Assembly (NCBI GenBank): GCA_024636215.1
Contig: JAGXHL010000016.1
Span: 1-63,639 of the forward strand
DNA from: Deltaproteobacteria bacterium
GTDB lineage: Bacteria; Desulfobacterota; Desulfuromonadia; Desulfuromonadales; BM103
DNA: 63,639 nt
Direction of reading: 5' to 3'
The notes under the pieces were generated by a model. It saw nothing but the letters and a program-made list of their open reading frames with translations, was not told the origin of the DNA and made no database searches. The position numbers and the translations under genes were made by a program. Shown piece by piece: positions 43,526 to 52,042 of the stretch. Position 1 is the stretch's first letter. Each line of letters begins with the position of its first letter.

Positions 43526-45286
43526 GGGTGCGAGGGGCAGCGCCAGGAGGTGACTTTGCCCTTTTTCCTTGAGAATCGAGTTCAGCTGTGAGAGCACAAC
43601 CATTGCTTTGCCATGGTTAATAGCTAAGCCCTGGATTGGTTTCTCCAGCTTTTCCCCTAAAGTCCCTTTAACAAATCGGCCATTTTCGTGTTTAAGCACA
43701 GACAACCAACTTTCACCACCCGCAGAATTCAAGCCGGGGGCACTGAAGACTGAGGTGTCCGCTGAAACAGCAATCAGTTCAAGCTGACCGTCACCATCAA
43801 TGTCTACTGCGACCGGCGGGACTTCAAAAACAGTTGAAGCGAAAAGCGCATCTCCCTGTCCAGGGTTAATATCATAAGTAAGTTTGGAAATACTCCCACC
43901 CATCTGTTTGGAAGACTCATACTCAAGTTTACCCTTGCTTATGATATAAAGTACACCCTTTCGAGTGTAGACAGTTTCAGCGACTCCGTCGCCGGTTAAA
44001 TCAGCCAAAAGGCTTCCCTGTACAGGAAAGTACAGCGGCAGCTCGAAATCAAGCTTGACGTCCTTAACGCCATCTTTTTCCAGTTGCAACTCACGGATAG
44101 GTCCGTACACGGTATCAAGATCAAACCGTTGCCCAAGCAAGGTTTCTTTGCTGCCATCGCTATCTCGATCAAAAGCTCCCAATAGATAAGGCAGATCCTG
44201 TGCCAGAAGCGTCAATTGTCCATTCCTGAACCGATACACAGAGCTGGTAAAGACTGTTTCCGTTGTTGTGCTATAGGAGAATGTTTTTGCCGTCGAAGCG
44301 GTTACAGCAAGATAAAGAGGTCCTTCTCTCTCAGGCTTCCACCAGGCAACAGCATGAATATTACCCTTGCCTTGATTCTTTTCCGAAGCAACCCGTTCCA
44401 TGCGATCAGTGACGACAAACACATCGAGATCACGACCATCACTGGAGGCAATGAGGTGCTTGCCATCGTTTAAGGTAAAATCCGCCGTCAAAACGATTCC
44501 AGGGAATTCGCCAAGAGTCTGATAACCTGGATATTCGGCTACATATTCGACCTGAGCATGATTTTTTTCAGGGGTTTGTTCCCAGCTAACAACCGGTTGA
44601 GAGAGCGTGGTCTGAGTACGGGAGGCACCAGCAGATAAGGCCGCTGGCTGAACTGATGTCTCAGAAGACGTTGAGATGTTACCGTCGACAGCAAAAGAAC
44701 GAACAACCTGACCAGCGCTATCTTGAACCTCAAGAGATCTGTCGGTCAAAACAAAGGCTAGTTGAGCCAGCCTATTCTTGACATCAGAAGTTGCCTCTTG
44801 AGACTTTTGCTCATAATATCCTTGCCACTCCAGATCGGGCAAGCCAGAGACTAGCTGACGATACAGGCCAGAGCCGACCCCTGTCTGATCATAAAAAACG
44901 GATGTCATATTTTGATATCGTCTGACAATATCACCATTTTGTGCCTTAGAAATCGTACCCAGAGGTCGCGCATGACTGAATCCGGATCTGACTTTTGTGA
45001 TTTTAAGCAACCCCTTGACTGAATCCAGGCGGCCCAGGACTGCCCCACTTGTCGGGTCAATAAGTTCCTCTCCGGAGGTTACGATACTAAGCAAATCTCC
45101 AACCATAACGCCCGCTGAAGCATCCAGACTGACAATATAATCATCGCCTTGGGTTGCAATCAAAACGCCGCTGGACGGTTGGAAGTAATTTGTGACATCT
45201 GTAATGACTCCCGCGACTGCCACCGCTGGCCAGACGAACATCAGGGAGAGCATAATAATTTTCATGACAATGCTATCACGTCCCAT
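43505..45286 (-). CDS. Secreted FG-GAP/VCBS-like propeller protein
   Basis: 593-residue exported protein, not assignable to a named function. A signal peptide (LSLMFVWPAVAVAG) follows an unusual charged start. Residues about 30-140 (GDDYIVSLDASAGVMVGDLL; LDSVKGLLKITKVRSGFSHA) resemble the C-terminal domain of FlgT-like proteins. The later half carries DxDxDG-type blades: FDRDSDGSKETLL, LADLTGDGVAETVYT and VDIDGDGQLELIAV, typical of calcium-binding FG-GAP repeats. AAAGGAG lies seven bases before the start at 45286. The last seven codons and the stop come from repeat copy C. Location in the envelope and a structural or sensing role are inference. Confidence 0.8.
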   Translation of the reverse strand: MGRDSIVMKIIMLSLMFVWPAVAVAGVITDVTNYFQPSSGVLIATQGDDYIVSLDASAGVMVGDLLSIVTSGEELIDPTSGAVLGRLDSVKGLLKITKVRSGFSHARPLGTISKAQNGDIVRRYQNMTSVFYDQTGVGSGLYRQLVSGLPDLEWQGYYEQKSQEATSDVKNRLAQLAFVLTDRSLEVQDSAGQVVRSFAVDGNISTSSETSVQPAALSAGASRTQTTLSQPVVSWEQTPEKNHAQVEYVAEYPGYQTLGEFPGIVLTADFTLNDGKHLIASSDGRDLDVFVVTDRMERVASEKNQGKGNIHAVAWWKPEREGPLYLAVTASTAKTFSYSTTTETVFTSSVYRFRNGQLTLLAQDLPYLLGAFDRDSDGSKETLLGQRFDLDTVYGPIRELQLEKDGVKDVKLDFELPLYFPVQGSLLADLTGDGVAETVYTRKGVLYIISKGKLEYESSKQMGGSISKLTYDINPGQGDALFASTVFEVPPVAVDIDGDGQLELIAVSADTSVFSAPGLNSAGGESWLSVLKHENGRFVKGTLGEKLEKPIQGLAINHGKAMVVLSQLNSILKEKGQSHLLALPLAPQEAVRQ

Positions 45287-45339
45287 GAGTTGTCTCCTTT
45301 GTTATGAATTACTTTGAGAATAACAGTTAAACGAGGAAA

Positions 45340-45366
45340 GGTGGGGGCGATTTCCACGCCCCCACC
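45340..45366 (-). terminator. Terminator after the porin gene
   Basis: GGTGGGGGCG pairs perfectly with CGCCCCCACC around seven bases, followed in the leftward direction by TTTCCTCGTTT. Confidence 0.85.
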
Positions 45367-45451
45367 AGCTAAGTGTCAGAATTCAGAATCGAACCAACTG
45401 CCGAATTTGAATTTCTGACATATAACAAATTCAACAACGATTGCTTGTCAC

Positions 45452-46867
45452 TTAGAACGTATACCGAACTCTTGCTGTCGTACGGAAAATGTCATTATCG
45501 GCATTACCGTCGACAACGTTCACGCCATTGACCTCGAAGGCATCCATGGCATCATCGGCGAACAGATAGCCGGCATTGATAGCTACTTCAACGTTGGGGT
45601 AAAGCATATAGCTGGCATAGGCATCAAGCTCCACGCCGATCTTGTCCTGCTTCTGGCTCCGGCCAAAGTCGTCAGTGTATTCCAGATCTTCTGCAGTCAT
45701 CAGGTAAAGAGCCGCAGCACCAAACTTAAACTTCTCGCTCGATTGGCGATCGAAAGCGATTTTGTTAAAGATCAATCCTTTGTCGAACAGTGCGGGACGC
45801 TCGGTGAAATAGACATCGTCAGTGTAGCCACCTTCAAACAACACGATACTGTCGAAACGATCGACATCCGTTGTAATAAAGGCGTTGAACTCATCATCAG
45901 TAGCATCATCATCGCCTGAAGCGTACCATGTAGTATAGGTCACTGTGTTTTTACCAAACTTGAGACCGACATCAGCATGAACGAGGAAAGCAGTGAGGTC
46001 ATAATCCTCCATCGGGGCGATAACATCACTTAACGAATCTTCATAGATGACATCGTCGAAGCTGCCAGTCTGGAATATCAGGTCCCAATTCACAAAAAGG
46101 GTGTTTTTGTCAAGCGGTGTTGACCAGGAACCGTCAGTACCCAGGCTGATCAAATCGAACTCCACATCGCCCAGTTGTTTAATTTGATAAGCTTGCGATT
46201 CCATCGCAAAGGAATCTTCACTGGTGCCCTGCCATTGATAGAGACCAAAGACCCCAGCTTTAAAGGCGTCATTTTTAAATTCGTAGCGACCCAGAAGTGC
46301 ATCCAGATCATTGTCCCCCCAGCTGCCTTCTGAAGAAGAAAGCAGCGCTTCCTTGCCACGGACCCAACCTGCCGTATAATTATCACCATTTAACAGCACA
46401 CCAGTTGCCGTTTCATTCCACAGAAAACTGTTCACGTTAACAGGCATCAAGCCGATTTTAACGCGTGCTTTGTTGCTGACATTCGGGAGTTGGAAATCCG
46501 TATAGGCCCAACGAGTCTCAATGTTGACGCTATCCCCCGAGAAACCTCCACCCAAAGCCCTACCATTACCGCCGCGACCGAATCGAACTGCACCGAGTTC
46601 AACTGCATAGACGCCCTTAACCGCGCCATCATTGCTGCTGGCTTCGGTCCAGAGACGATACTTGATACTTGCAAAAGAATCGTCTCGATCTTTGTCGTCG
46701 ATAACGCCTGCCTGGTCAGCCTGGAAAAATCCCTGCTGGTTGCTGTAGAGACCAAACCGGTTGTTGAGATCGCCATGAAAAGTGAACTCAACGGCCATTG
46801 CCAGTGTCGGTGCTGAGAATACAATCCCCAACAGTAGGGTGAAAAGAATCTTGCTGTGTCTGTTCAT
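45452..46867 (-). CDS. Outer-membrane porin-like beta-barrel
   Basis: 471 residues. The signal peptide is SKILFTLLLGIVFSAPTLAM, with cleavage after AMA. The mature protein starts VEFTFHGDLNNRFGLYSN and shows alternating strands throughout, for example VKIGLMPVNVNSFLW and FVNWDLIFQTG. It ends VRYTF, with the C-terminal aromatic residue needed for BAM-dependent insertion. Aspartate-rich loops may bind cations. Substrate unknown. A strong TCAGGAGGCAACAC ribosome site precedes it. It is the first gene of the group that ends with the sigma-54 regulator. Confidence 0.88.
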   Translation of the reverse strand: MNRHSKILFTLLLGIVFSAPTLAMAVEFTFHGDLNNRFGLYSNQQGFFQADQAGVIDDKDRDDSFASIKYRLWTEASSNDGAVKGVYAVELGAVRFGRGGNGRALGGGFSGDSVNIETRWAYTDFQLPNVSNKARVKIGLMPVNVNSFLWNETATGVLLNGDNYTAGWVRGKEALLSSSEGSWGDNDLDALLGRYEFKNDAFKAGVFGLYQWQGTSEDSFAMESQAYQIKQLGDVEFDLISLGTDGSWSTPLDKNTLFVNWDLIFQTGSFDDVIYEDSLSDVIAPMEDYDLTAFLVHADVGLKFGKNTVTYTTWYASGDDDATDDEFNAFITTDVDRFDSIVLFEGGYTDDVYFTERPALFDKGLIFNKIAFDRQSSEKFKFGAAALYLMTAEDLEYTDDFGRSQKQDKIGVELDAYASYMLYPNVEVAINAGYLFADDAMDAFEVNGVNVVDGNADNDIFRTTARVRYTF

Positions 46868-46933
46868 GTGTTGCCTCCTGATAAAATTCTGCTGTTATAA
46901 TTAATGCTTCGTAGCCATAGAAAAAATCAGCAG

Positions 46934-46948
46934 GCAACGAAACATCCA
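46934..46948 (-). promoter_or_regulatory. Possible sigma-54 promoter of the porin gene
   Basis: The leftward sequence TGGATGTTTCGTTGC has GG-N10-GC and a full TTGC -12 half but only TGG of the -24 half. The expected start is about 55 bases before the porin ATG. The presence of a sigma-54 activator in the same cluster makes it worth testing. Confidence 0.35.
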
Positions 46949-47000
46949 CGGAATTTGAGGTGAGCCATCTTCTTCAGTGTTTCAAGAACGATGGCTCTTT

Positions 47001-47065
47001 GAACTAAAATCTGTTCTCAAACATCCAAACTTTCGCTTTGGCCCGTTTAATCCGATAGGCTGCTA
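47001..47065. repeat. MITE-like palindromic element, copy D (half element)
   Basis: Right half only: GAACTAAAATCTGTTCTCAAAC through to GATAGGCTGCTA at 47065. The reversed terminus TAGCAGCCTATCGG starts with TAG, which is the stop codon of the 69-codon frame at 47063-47272. The left flank has the inverted pair GAGCCATC/GATGGCTC. Confidence 0.8.
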
Positions 47066-47272
47066 ATGCCGGGTAAATTTGCGAAACTCAAAATCTATAT
47101 TGATGCTTCGATTCTGACGACCGTTTTCTTCGCCAAATGAGACAACTTCTACGTTAATACAATATCTTACGTTGTCAACTGCTTGAAACTTGTTCCAACT
47201 TACTGAGGTGAGCCTTTTAGTGTCATACTCAGGACGGAGGCAAAAAAGATGAAATGAAACTGTGGTATTCAT
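47063..47272 (-). CDS. Doubtful 69-residue frame ending in a repeat
   Basis: Open frame with no Shine-Dalgarno and no recognised motif; the sequence has beta-type stretches such as DNVRYCINVEVVSFGEE. Its TAG is the first triplet of repeat copy D. It could be the eroded end of a gene. The rest of this gap, 47273-47585, contains an AT-rich stretch with AGAATATT/AATATTCT and GATCGC/GCGATC dyads but no gene that I can support. Confidence 0.25.
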   Translation of the reverse strand: MNTTVSFHLFCLRPEYDTKRLTSVSWNKFQAVDNVRYCINVEVVSFGEENGRQNRSINIDFEFRKFTRH

Positions 47273-47585
47273 CTTTGGTCACAACTAAAAGCACTATGCA
47301 TGCCAAAAATTGACATTCATAAGTGCCTGAATTAACATGATTTTTATTTTAGATTGATGGTTTGAAGGTGAGAATATTGTTAAAACGGTAAGGAATATTC
47401 TTATGTGTTTTACGGTGAATTGTGAGGGTATGGCGAGGTTAATAGACAGGTTACTTCCGGCAAAGCCATTCGTTAAGAAACATAAATGGGACAGGCTCTA
47501 ATCCAGGCTGATTCCAGCCGGCAAATTCCTTGACTGCCGCCTACAAGGGTCATCAGGGATCGCCGCGATCAGAGAGGTGGCATGC

Positions 47586-47813
47586 TCAATCATTCTGAGT
47601 GCGAGCTTTGTCGGCCGGCCAATCCGTAAACGCTAAGAAATAAAGAAAAATCAGATTGATGACGGGAATCAGGATCAGAATTCCCATCCAGCCCGGATAG
47701 CCGGTGCGCTGACAGATCCGCCAGGCCGGGATGACGACCACAATAGCAATCACCAGCATCCACAGCCAGTGTCCTGCCCACATTGTGTGACCAAACATGT
47801 GATTCCCCATCAT
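47586..47813 (-). CDS. Small Met/His-rich membrane protein of the copper operon
   Basis: 75 residues. The N-terminus MMGNHMFGHTMWAGHW is rich in Met and His and probably periplasmic, ahead of two transmembrane helices (LWMLVIAIVVVIPAW and MGILILIPVINLIFLYFLAF) joined by a short RICQRTGYPGW loop. I do not know a named family. Location at the end of the copper operon and the Met/His tract suggest copper or silver binding. It follows the permease by 30 bases. Confidence 0.75.
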   Translation of the reverse strand: MMGNHMFGHTMWAGHWLWMLVIAIVVVIPAWRICQRTGYPGWMGILILIPVINLIFLYFLAFTDWPADKARTQND

Positions 47814-47843
47814 GGTAATAGCCTCCGTTTCAATTTCGGGTTT

Positions 47844-49196
47844 TTAGTGGTTGTGTGCATCAGATTCCTCCTGATCGGATTGTCTGGTCCCCGCCGTCTT
47901 TTTCAGGAAGATCAGCTCGCCGATCGCGATGACGATCATTGCGACAACCGCAAAGCCAATCACAAAGGGATCGGAATTCAGTTTGACCCAGACAAAACCG
48001 CCGAGAGCGAGCAAATTGAGAAAAATGGCCGTACCTGGCACCCATGCCTGTGCCTCGATGTCTTCGCGCAGATAGCGAATGACGCCCCAATGGATGGCAA
48101 TGTCCATGATCAGGTAAAACACGATGCCCAGCGCCGCTATCCGGGAGAGGTCAAAGAATGCGGTCAGGATCAGACCAAAAACCACGGTGTAGACCAGGGT
48201 GTGTTTCTGGATACTGCCCGGCATACCAAAATGACTATGAGGCACAAGTTTCATTTCCGTCAGCATGGCCAGCATGCGCGAGACCGCAAAAATGCTGGCC
48301 AGAAGACCTCCGGAGGTGGCCATGATGGCAATGGCCACCGTGAACCAAAGGCCGTAGTCGCCCAATGCCGGCCGGGCGGCGGCGGCAAGGGAATAGTCCT
48401 GGGTCTCGATGATCTCGGCAAGCGATAAATTGCTCGACACGGCAAAGCCGACCAGGGTGTAGATCACCACGCAGGCAGAGATGGAAATGACGATGGCACG
48501 ACCGACGTTGCGATGCGGGTCTTTTACCTCCGAGCCACTGTTGGTAATCGTGGTAAAGCCTTTGAACGCCAGTATGCCGAGGGCGGTTGCACCCAGGAAA
48601 TTACCGACGGTTCCGGCCTCTCCCGGGCTGGAGAAGTCGACGGCAAGGCTGTCGGCAACCCAGACACCCACCAGCCCGAAAATCAGAATGCCAGCGATTT
48701 TTAAAATGCCGATGAACGACGCGACCGTCTCGATACGGCGGTTGCCCATCAGATTGATGACAAAAGCCGCCAGGATGAGGGACACCCCGAGAATGGGCAC
48801 CATCCACCCAGTCTCGTCTCCGCCGAAAAGCTGCATGGTATAGGCGCCGAAGGTGCGGGCGAGAAAGCTTTGGGCGATCACCATCGAGAAATACATCAGC
48901 AAGGCATTGAAGGCCGTCGGCAACCTATCTCCGTAGGCTTTGTGCAGATACATGCCGATGCCACCCGCGGATGGATAGGCGTTGGAAATCTTGATGTAGG
49001 AATAAGAGCTAAAGGCAATAATTACGGCAGCGGCCAGAAATGCCAGCGGAAAGAGAGCACCGGTCATCTGCGCCATCTGCCCGGTCAGTGCAAAGATGCC
49101 GGCGCCGATCATGACCCCGGTTCCCAGCATGACCGTCCCGGCTAAGGTCAAGCTACCTTCTTGATACTGTGTTGTTCTGTCTTCTTCTTTAGCCAT
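47844..49196 (-). CDS. APC-superfamily amino acid permease
   Basis: 450-residue integral membrane protein with about twelve helices. The APC start GTGVMIGAGIFALTG, the TITNSGSEVKDPHRNVG loop and the helix-6 to helix-7 pattern are clear, so it is an amino acid/polyamine/organocation transporter. A short His-containing C-terminus (SDAHNH) ends the protein. It lies 29 bases after copB in the copper operon, which is unusual; import of a copper-chelating or stress-relieving amino acid is one possible link. Confidence 0.85.
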   Translation of the reverse strand: MAKEEDRTTQYQEGSLTLAGTVMLGTGVMIGAGIFALTGQMAQMTGALFPLAFLAAAVIIAFSSYSYIKISNAYPSAGGIGMYLHKAYGDRLPTAFNALLMYFSMVIAQSFLARTFGAYTMQLFGGDETGWMVPILGVSLILAAFVINLMGNRRIETVASFIGILKIAGILIFGLVGVWVADSLAVDFSSPGEAGTVGNFLGATALGILAFKGFTTITNSGSEVKDPHRNVGRAIVISISACVVIYTLVGFAVSSNLSLAEIIETQDYSLAAAARPALGDYGLWFTVAIAIMATSGGLLASIFAVSRMLAMLTEMKLVPHSHFGMPGSIQKHTLVYTVVFGLILTAFFDLSRIAALGIVFYLIMDIAIHWGVIRYLREDIEAQAWVPGTAIFLNLLALGGFVWVKLNSDPFVIGFAVVAMIVIAIGELIFLKKTAGTRQSDQEESDAHNH

Positions 49197-49225
49197 GAAT
49201 TCTCCGATGTTGCCCCATTGATGGG

Positions 49226-50128
49226 TCAGAACCAGACACGCACGCCGACCACGAAGAACAGCTGCTCGGTATCCTCTCCGTCAGCCTCGGCGATGTTGTC
49301 GGTTTCGCCAAGCAGGGACTGGTAGCGCACGCCGATATAGGGCGCAAATTCACGCTTGATCTCATAACGCAGACGCAGGCCAAGGGTGACATCGGTTATG
49401 CCCGCCCCGAGGCGACGTTCGGCAATATCCTGAAAGGCAAATCCCATTTGTCCCCGCGGCTGGAGCACAAGGCGCTGGGTGATGCGCAGGTCGTACTCGA
49501 CTTCGGTCTCGAAGGTGACATCAGCGTCCTCGGAGATGTAGAGCGAGTTGTCAAATTCAAACTTGTAGGGGGCCAGCCCCTGCAGGGCCATTACGCCGGA
49601 CCAGCGATCTTCGTAATCGTCCTGGTTCCATTCGTTGGCGTATTGCGCGCCGATCTGAGCATACCAGAACGGCGTGATCAGGCGGGAATAGAGCAGGTCG
49701 GTTTCCGTTTCCCCCTCATCCGGGCCGTCAAAAACAGCCTCGCCTTCGTTTTTCCACCAGAATTTGTTGAAATCGCCGCCGATCCAGCCCTGGGCGTCCC
49801 AGCCGAGGTGGTCGACGGTTTCGTGGTCGCTCGCGATGCGATACTCCAGTTGATCGAAGAGGGTGAATATGTAGAGCTGATCATCGTGGATCGGGGCGGG
49901 AAAGTCGGCAGGTGGCGGTGCCTCGGAGAATTCGAAGACCCCGTCCAGGGTCATGCCTGCGGGGATCGCCGGCTCGAACTGCGACGCCTGGGACACAGTT
50001 TTTTGATGCCCTGCGGACGATTCGCCGTGCAGCATCTCGGACATTTCCTGCGCCCATCCCGAAGCGGCAAACATCAGCACTATCGGAATCAAAACCATCT
50101 TCCAGAAAAGTGGATTATGCTTTGACAT
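49226..50128 (-). CDS. copB: Outer-membrane copper resistance protein CopB
   Basis: 300-residue mature-size CopB/PcoB beta-barrel. The start at 50128 has AAGGAGGT just upstream; a longer frame is an artefact reading back into copA. A signal peptide (MVLIPIVLMFAASGWA) is followed by a short His/Met region, then the barrel. Family hallmarks include YRIASDHETVDHLGWDAQGW, ISEDADVTFETEVEYDLRIT, and the C-terminal FFVVGVRVWF ending in F. It overlaps the multicopper oxidase stop by 14 bases. Confidence 0.93.
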   Translation of the reverse strand: MSKHNPLFWKMVLIPIVLMFAASGWAQEMSEMLHGESSAGHQKTVSQASQFEPAIPAGMTLDGVFEFSEAPPPADFPAPIHDDQLYIFTLFDQLEYRIASDHETVDHLGWDAQGWIGGDFNKFWWKNEGEAVFDGPDEGETETDLLYSRLITPFWYAQIGAQYANEWNQDDYEDRWSGVMALQGLAPYKFEFDNSLYISEDADVTFETEVEYDLRITQRLVLQPRGQMGFAFQDIAERRLGAGITDVTLGLRLRYEIKREFAPYIGVRYQSLLGETDNIAEADGEDTEQLFFVVGVRVWF

Positions 50129-51995
50129 GGATCGGACCTCCTTCCAGTGAGCGGACCACGGCGACGGTGCGGAACATGCCGACTTCCATGTGAAAAAGCA
50201 GGTGGCAATGAAACGCCCATTGCCCCGGAGCATCGACGCTGATGTCCACGCTAAGCAACTCAGACGGCTGGACGGTCACGGTATGTTTGCGGGGATTGTC
50301 GCCATAGTCTTCGGCCCCTGCGTAGAGATCCATCCACATGCCGTGCAGGTGGATCGGGTGGCTCATCATGGTGTCGTTGATCATATTGATCCGCAGTCGC
50401 TCACCGTACTGGAAACGGAGCATGTCGGATTCCGACCATTTTTTGCCGTCGAATCCCCAGATATATTTTTCCATGTTGCCGGTCAGATGCAGATTAAACT
50501 CCCGGGTGGGCGGCCGTCGGTCGTAGGGTCGTTCCAGGGCGCGTAGCTGGCTGTAAGTCAGAACCCGCCAGCCGTCATTGCCGAGCCCCGCCCCTGGATA
50601 GTCGAGTCGACGGTATACCGCTTGCACCATAGTGCTGCTGGCCGGGCCGTGCTTGTCCGGGCCATGCTCGATGCGTTCGATCAGGTTGCTCGTCGGCAAG
50701 TCCCTGCGCTGACCGTTGCCGGAGCTGTGTTGAGGCATGGTGTGTTGCATGCCCTCAGGGTCTTCATCGTTCATGCCTTGCATTCCGCCGTGCATCGCGC
50801 CATCCATGCCATCCATTCCGCCGTGCATGATCATCCCCATGTCGGCCATGGTGAGCAGGGGTCGGCGGCGGAGTTCGGGCACAGCCGCCGACATTCCTTG
50901 TCTCGGTGCCAAGGTACCGCGGGCATAGCCGCTGCGGTCCATCGTTTCGGCGAACAGGGTATAAGCCCGTTCGTTGGGCAGCGTCACGATCACGTCATAG
51001 GTTTCGGCCACCCCGATACGCAACTCATCAGTCTCCACCGGTTTTATGTTCTGCCCGTCCGCCTGTATGACGGTCATCGGCAGGCCCGGAATGCGGACAT
51101 CGTAGAAGGTCATCGTCGAGGCGTTGACGATCCGAAGGCGCACCCGCTGACCGGGCTCGGCAATGAAGGTCGGGTTTTCATCGGCCGTTTTGCCGTTCAT
51201 CAGGAAGCTGTAGGTCGCTCCGGTAATGTCGGCGATGTCGGTCGGGTCCATCCGCATGCGGTCCCACGCCAGTCGATTTTTGAGCACCTCACTCAACGAC
51301 AGTCCGCTCGCCTGCATCTGCTCGTCGATGTTGGCCAACGTCTGCCGCTGGAAGTTGTAATACCCCCCCATCGCCTTCAGCTTCCACAACACGCGTTCGG
51401 GGCCTTCGAAGGTCCAGTCGGACAGGATGATCGAATACTCTCTGTCGTAGGTCACCGGGTCGGCTGCGGCCGGGTCGAGAATCAGTTGGCCGTAGTGGCC
51501 GAGCTGTTCCTGCAGTCCGGTGTGGCTGTGATACCAGTAGGTCCCGTTCTGCAAAACCGGATAACGGTAGGTGAAGGTTTCACCCGCTGGAATGCCGGGG
51601 AAGCTGATACCTGGGACGCCATCCATGTTGAACGGCAGCAGGATGCCGTGCCAGTGAATCGAGCTCGACTCGTTGAGCCGGTTGTGGACGCGGATCAGCG
51701 CCTCTTTGCCTTCCTGCATCCGAATGACCGGCCCGGGAATCGAGCCATTGATTGCAATCACCCGGCCGGGCCTGCCGCCAATCAGCAGGTCTTTGTGCTC
51801 CAGATAGAGGTCGATACCAGCAGGATCGGTCGCGTTGAGTTCACTGAACACTCCTGCGCTCTCTGTGGCCAGTGGGGCGGCCCAAAGCGGTTGCAACGAT
51901 GGCAGGAACATGCTTGTGGAGACCAAACAGGTCGTTTGAAGAAATCTCCGCCGCGACCAGGTCCTGGTTGCAAAATTGATTATGTCATCTTTCAT
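50115..51995 (-). CDS. copA: Multicopper oxidase CopA (PcoA type)
   Basis: 626-residue periplasmic copper oxidase exported folded through Tat (SRRRFLQ at 14-20). All four copper-ligand motifs are present: HWHG near 113, HSH near 155, HPIHLHG near 540, and HCHLLFHMEVGM near 592, the last bringing the T1 cysteine and axial methionine. A Met/His-rich insertion (about 385-430, repeats such as MHGG and GMDGM) is typical of CopA/PcoA and may bind several copper ions. It is in one operon with copB and the P-type ATPase. Confidence 0.96.
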   Translation of the reverse strand: MKDDIINFATRTWSRRRFLQTTCLVSTSMFLPSLQPLWAAPLATESAGVFSELNATDPAGIDLYLEHKDLLIGGRPGRVIAINGSIPGPVIRMQEGKEALIRVHNRLNESSSIHWHGILLPFNMDGVPGISFPGIPAGETFTYRYPVLQNGTYWYHSHTGLQEQLGHYGQLILDPAAADPVTYDREYSIILSDWTFEGPERVLWKLKAMGGYYNFQRQTLANIDEQMQASGLSLSEVLKNRLAWDRMRMDPTDIADITGATYSFLMNGKTADENPTFIAEPGQRVRLRIVNASTMTFYDVRIPGLPMTVIQADGQNIKPVETDELRIGVAETYDVIVTLPNERAYTLFAETMDRSGYARGTLAPRQGMSAAVPELRRRPLLTMADMGMIMHGGMDGMDGAMHGGMQGMNDEDPEGMQHTMPQHSSGNGQRRDLPTSNLIERIEHGPDKHGPASSTMVQAVYRRLDYPGAGLGNDGWRVLTYSQLRALERPYDRRPPTREFNLHLTGNMEKYIWGFDGKKWSESDMLRFQYGERLRINMINDTMMSHPIHLHGMWMDLYAGAEDYGDNPRKHTVTVQPSELLSVDISVDAPGQWAFHCHLLFHMEVGMFRTVAVVRSLEGGPIHVKA

Positions 51996-52042
51996 TGCGT
52001 CCCCTTTCCTGTGTGGTCGTCTAAGGTCGCCCGGCGCGACAT

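Noticed and set aside
47450..47560. GGCAAAGCC..ATGGGACAGG as a cyclic-di-GMP riboswitch
   Set aside because: The second GCAAAGCC-type loop and the receptor helix are missing, and no gene follows in the right direction.
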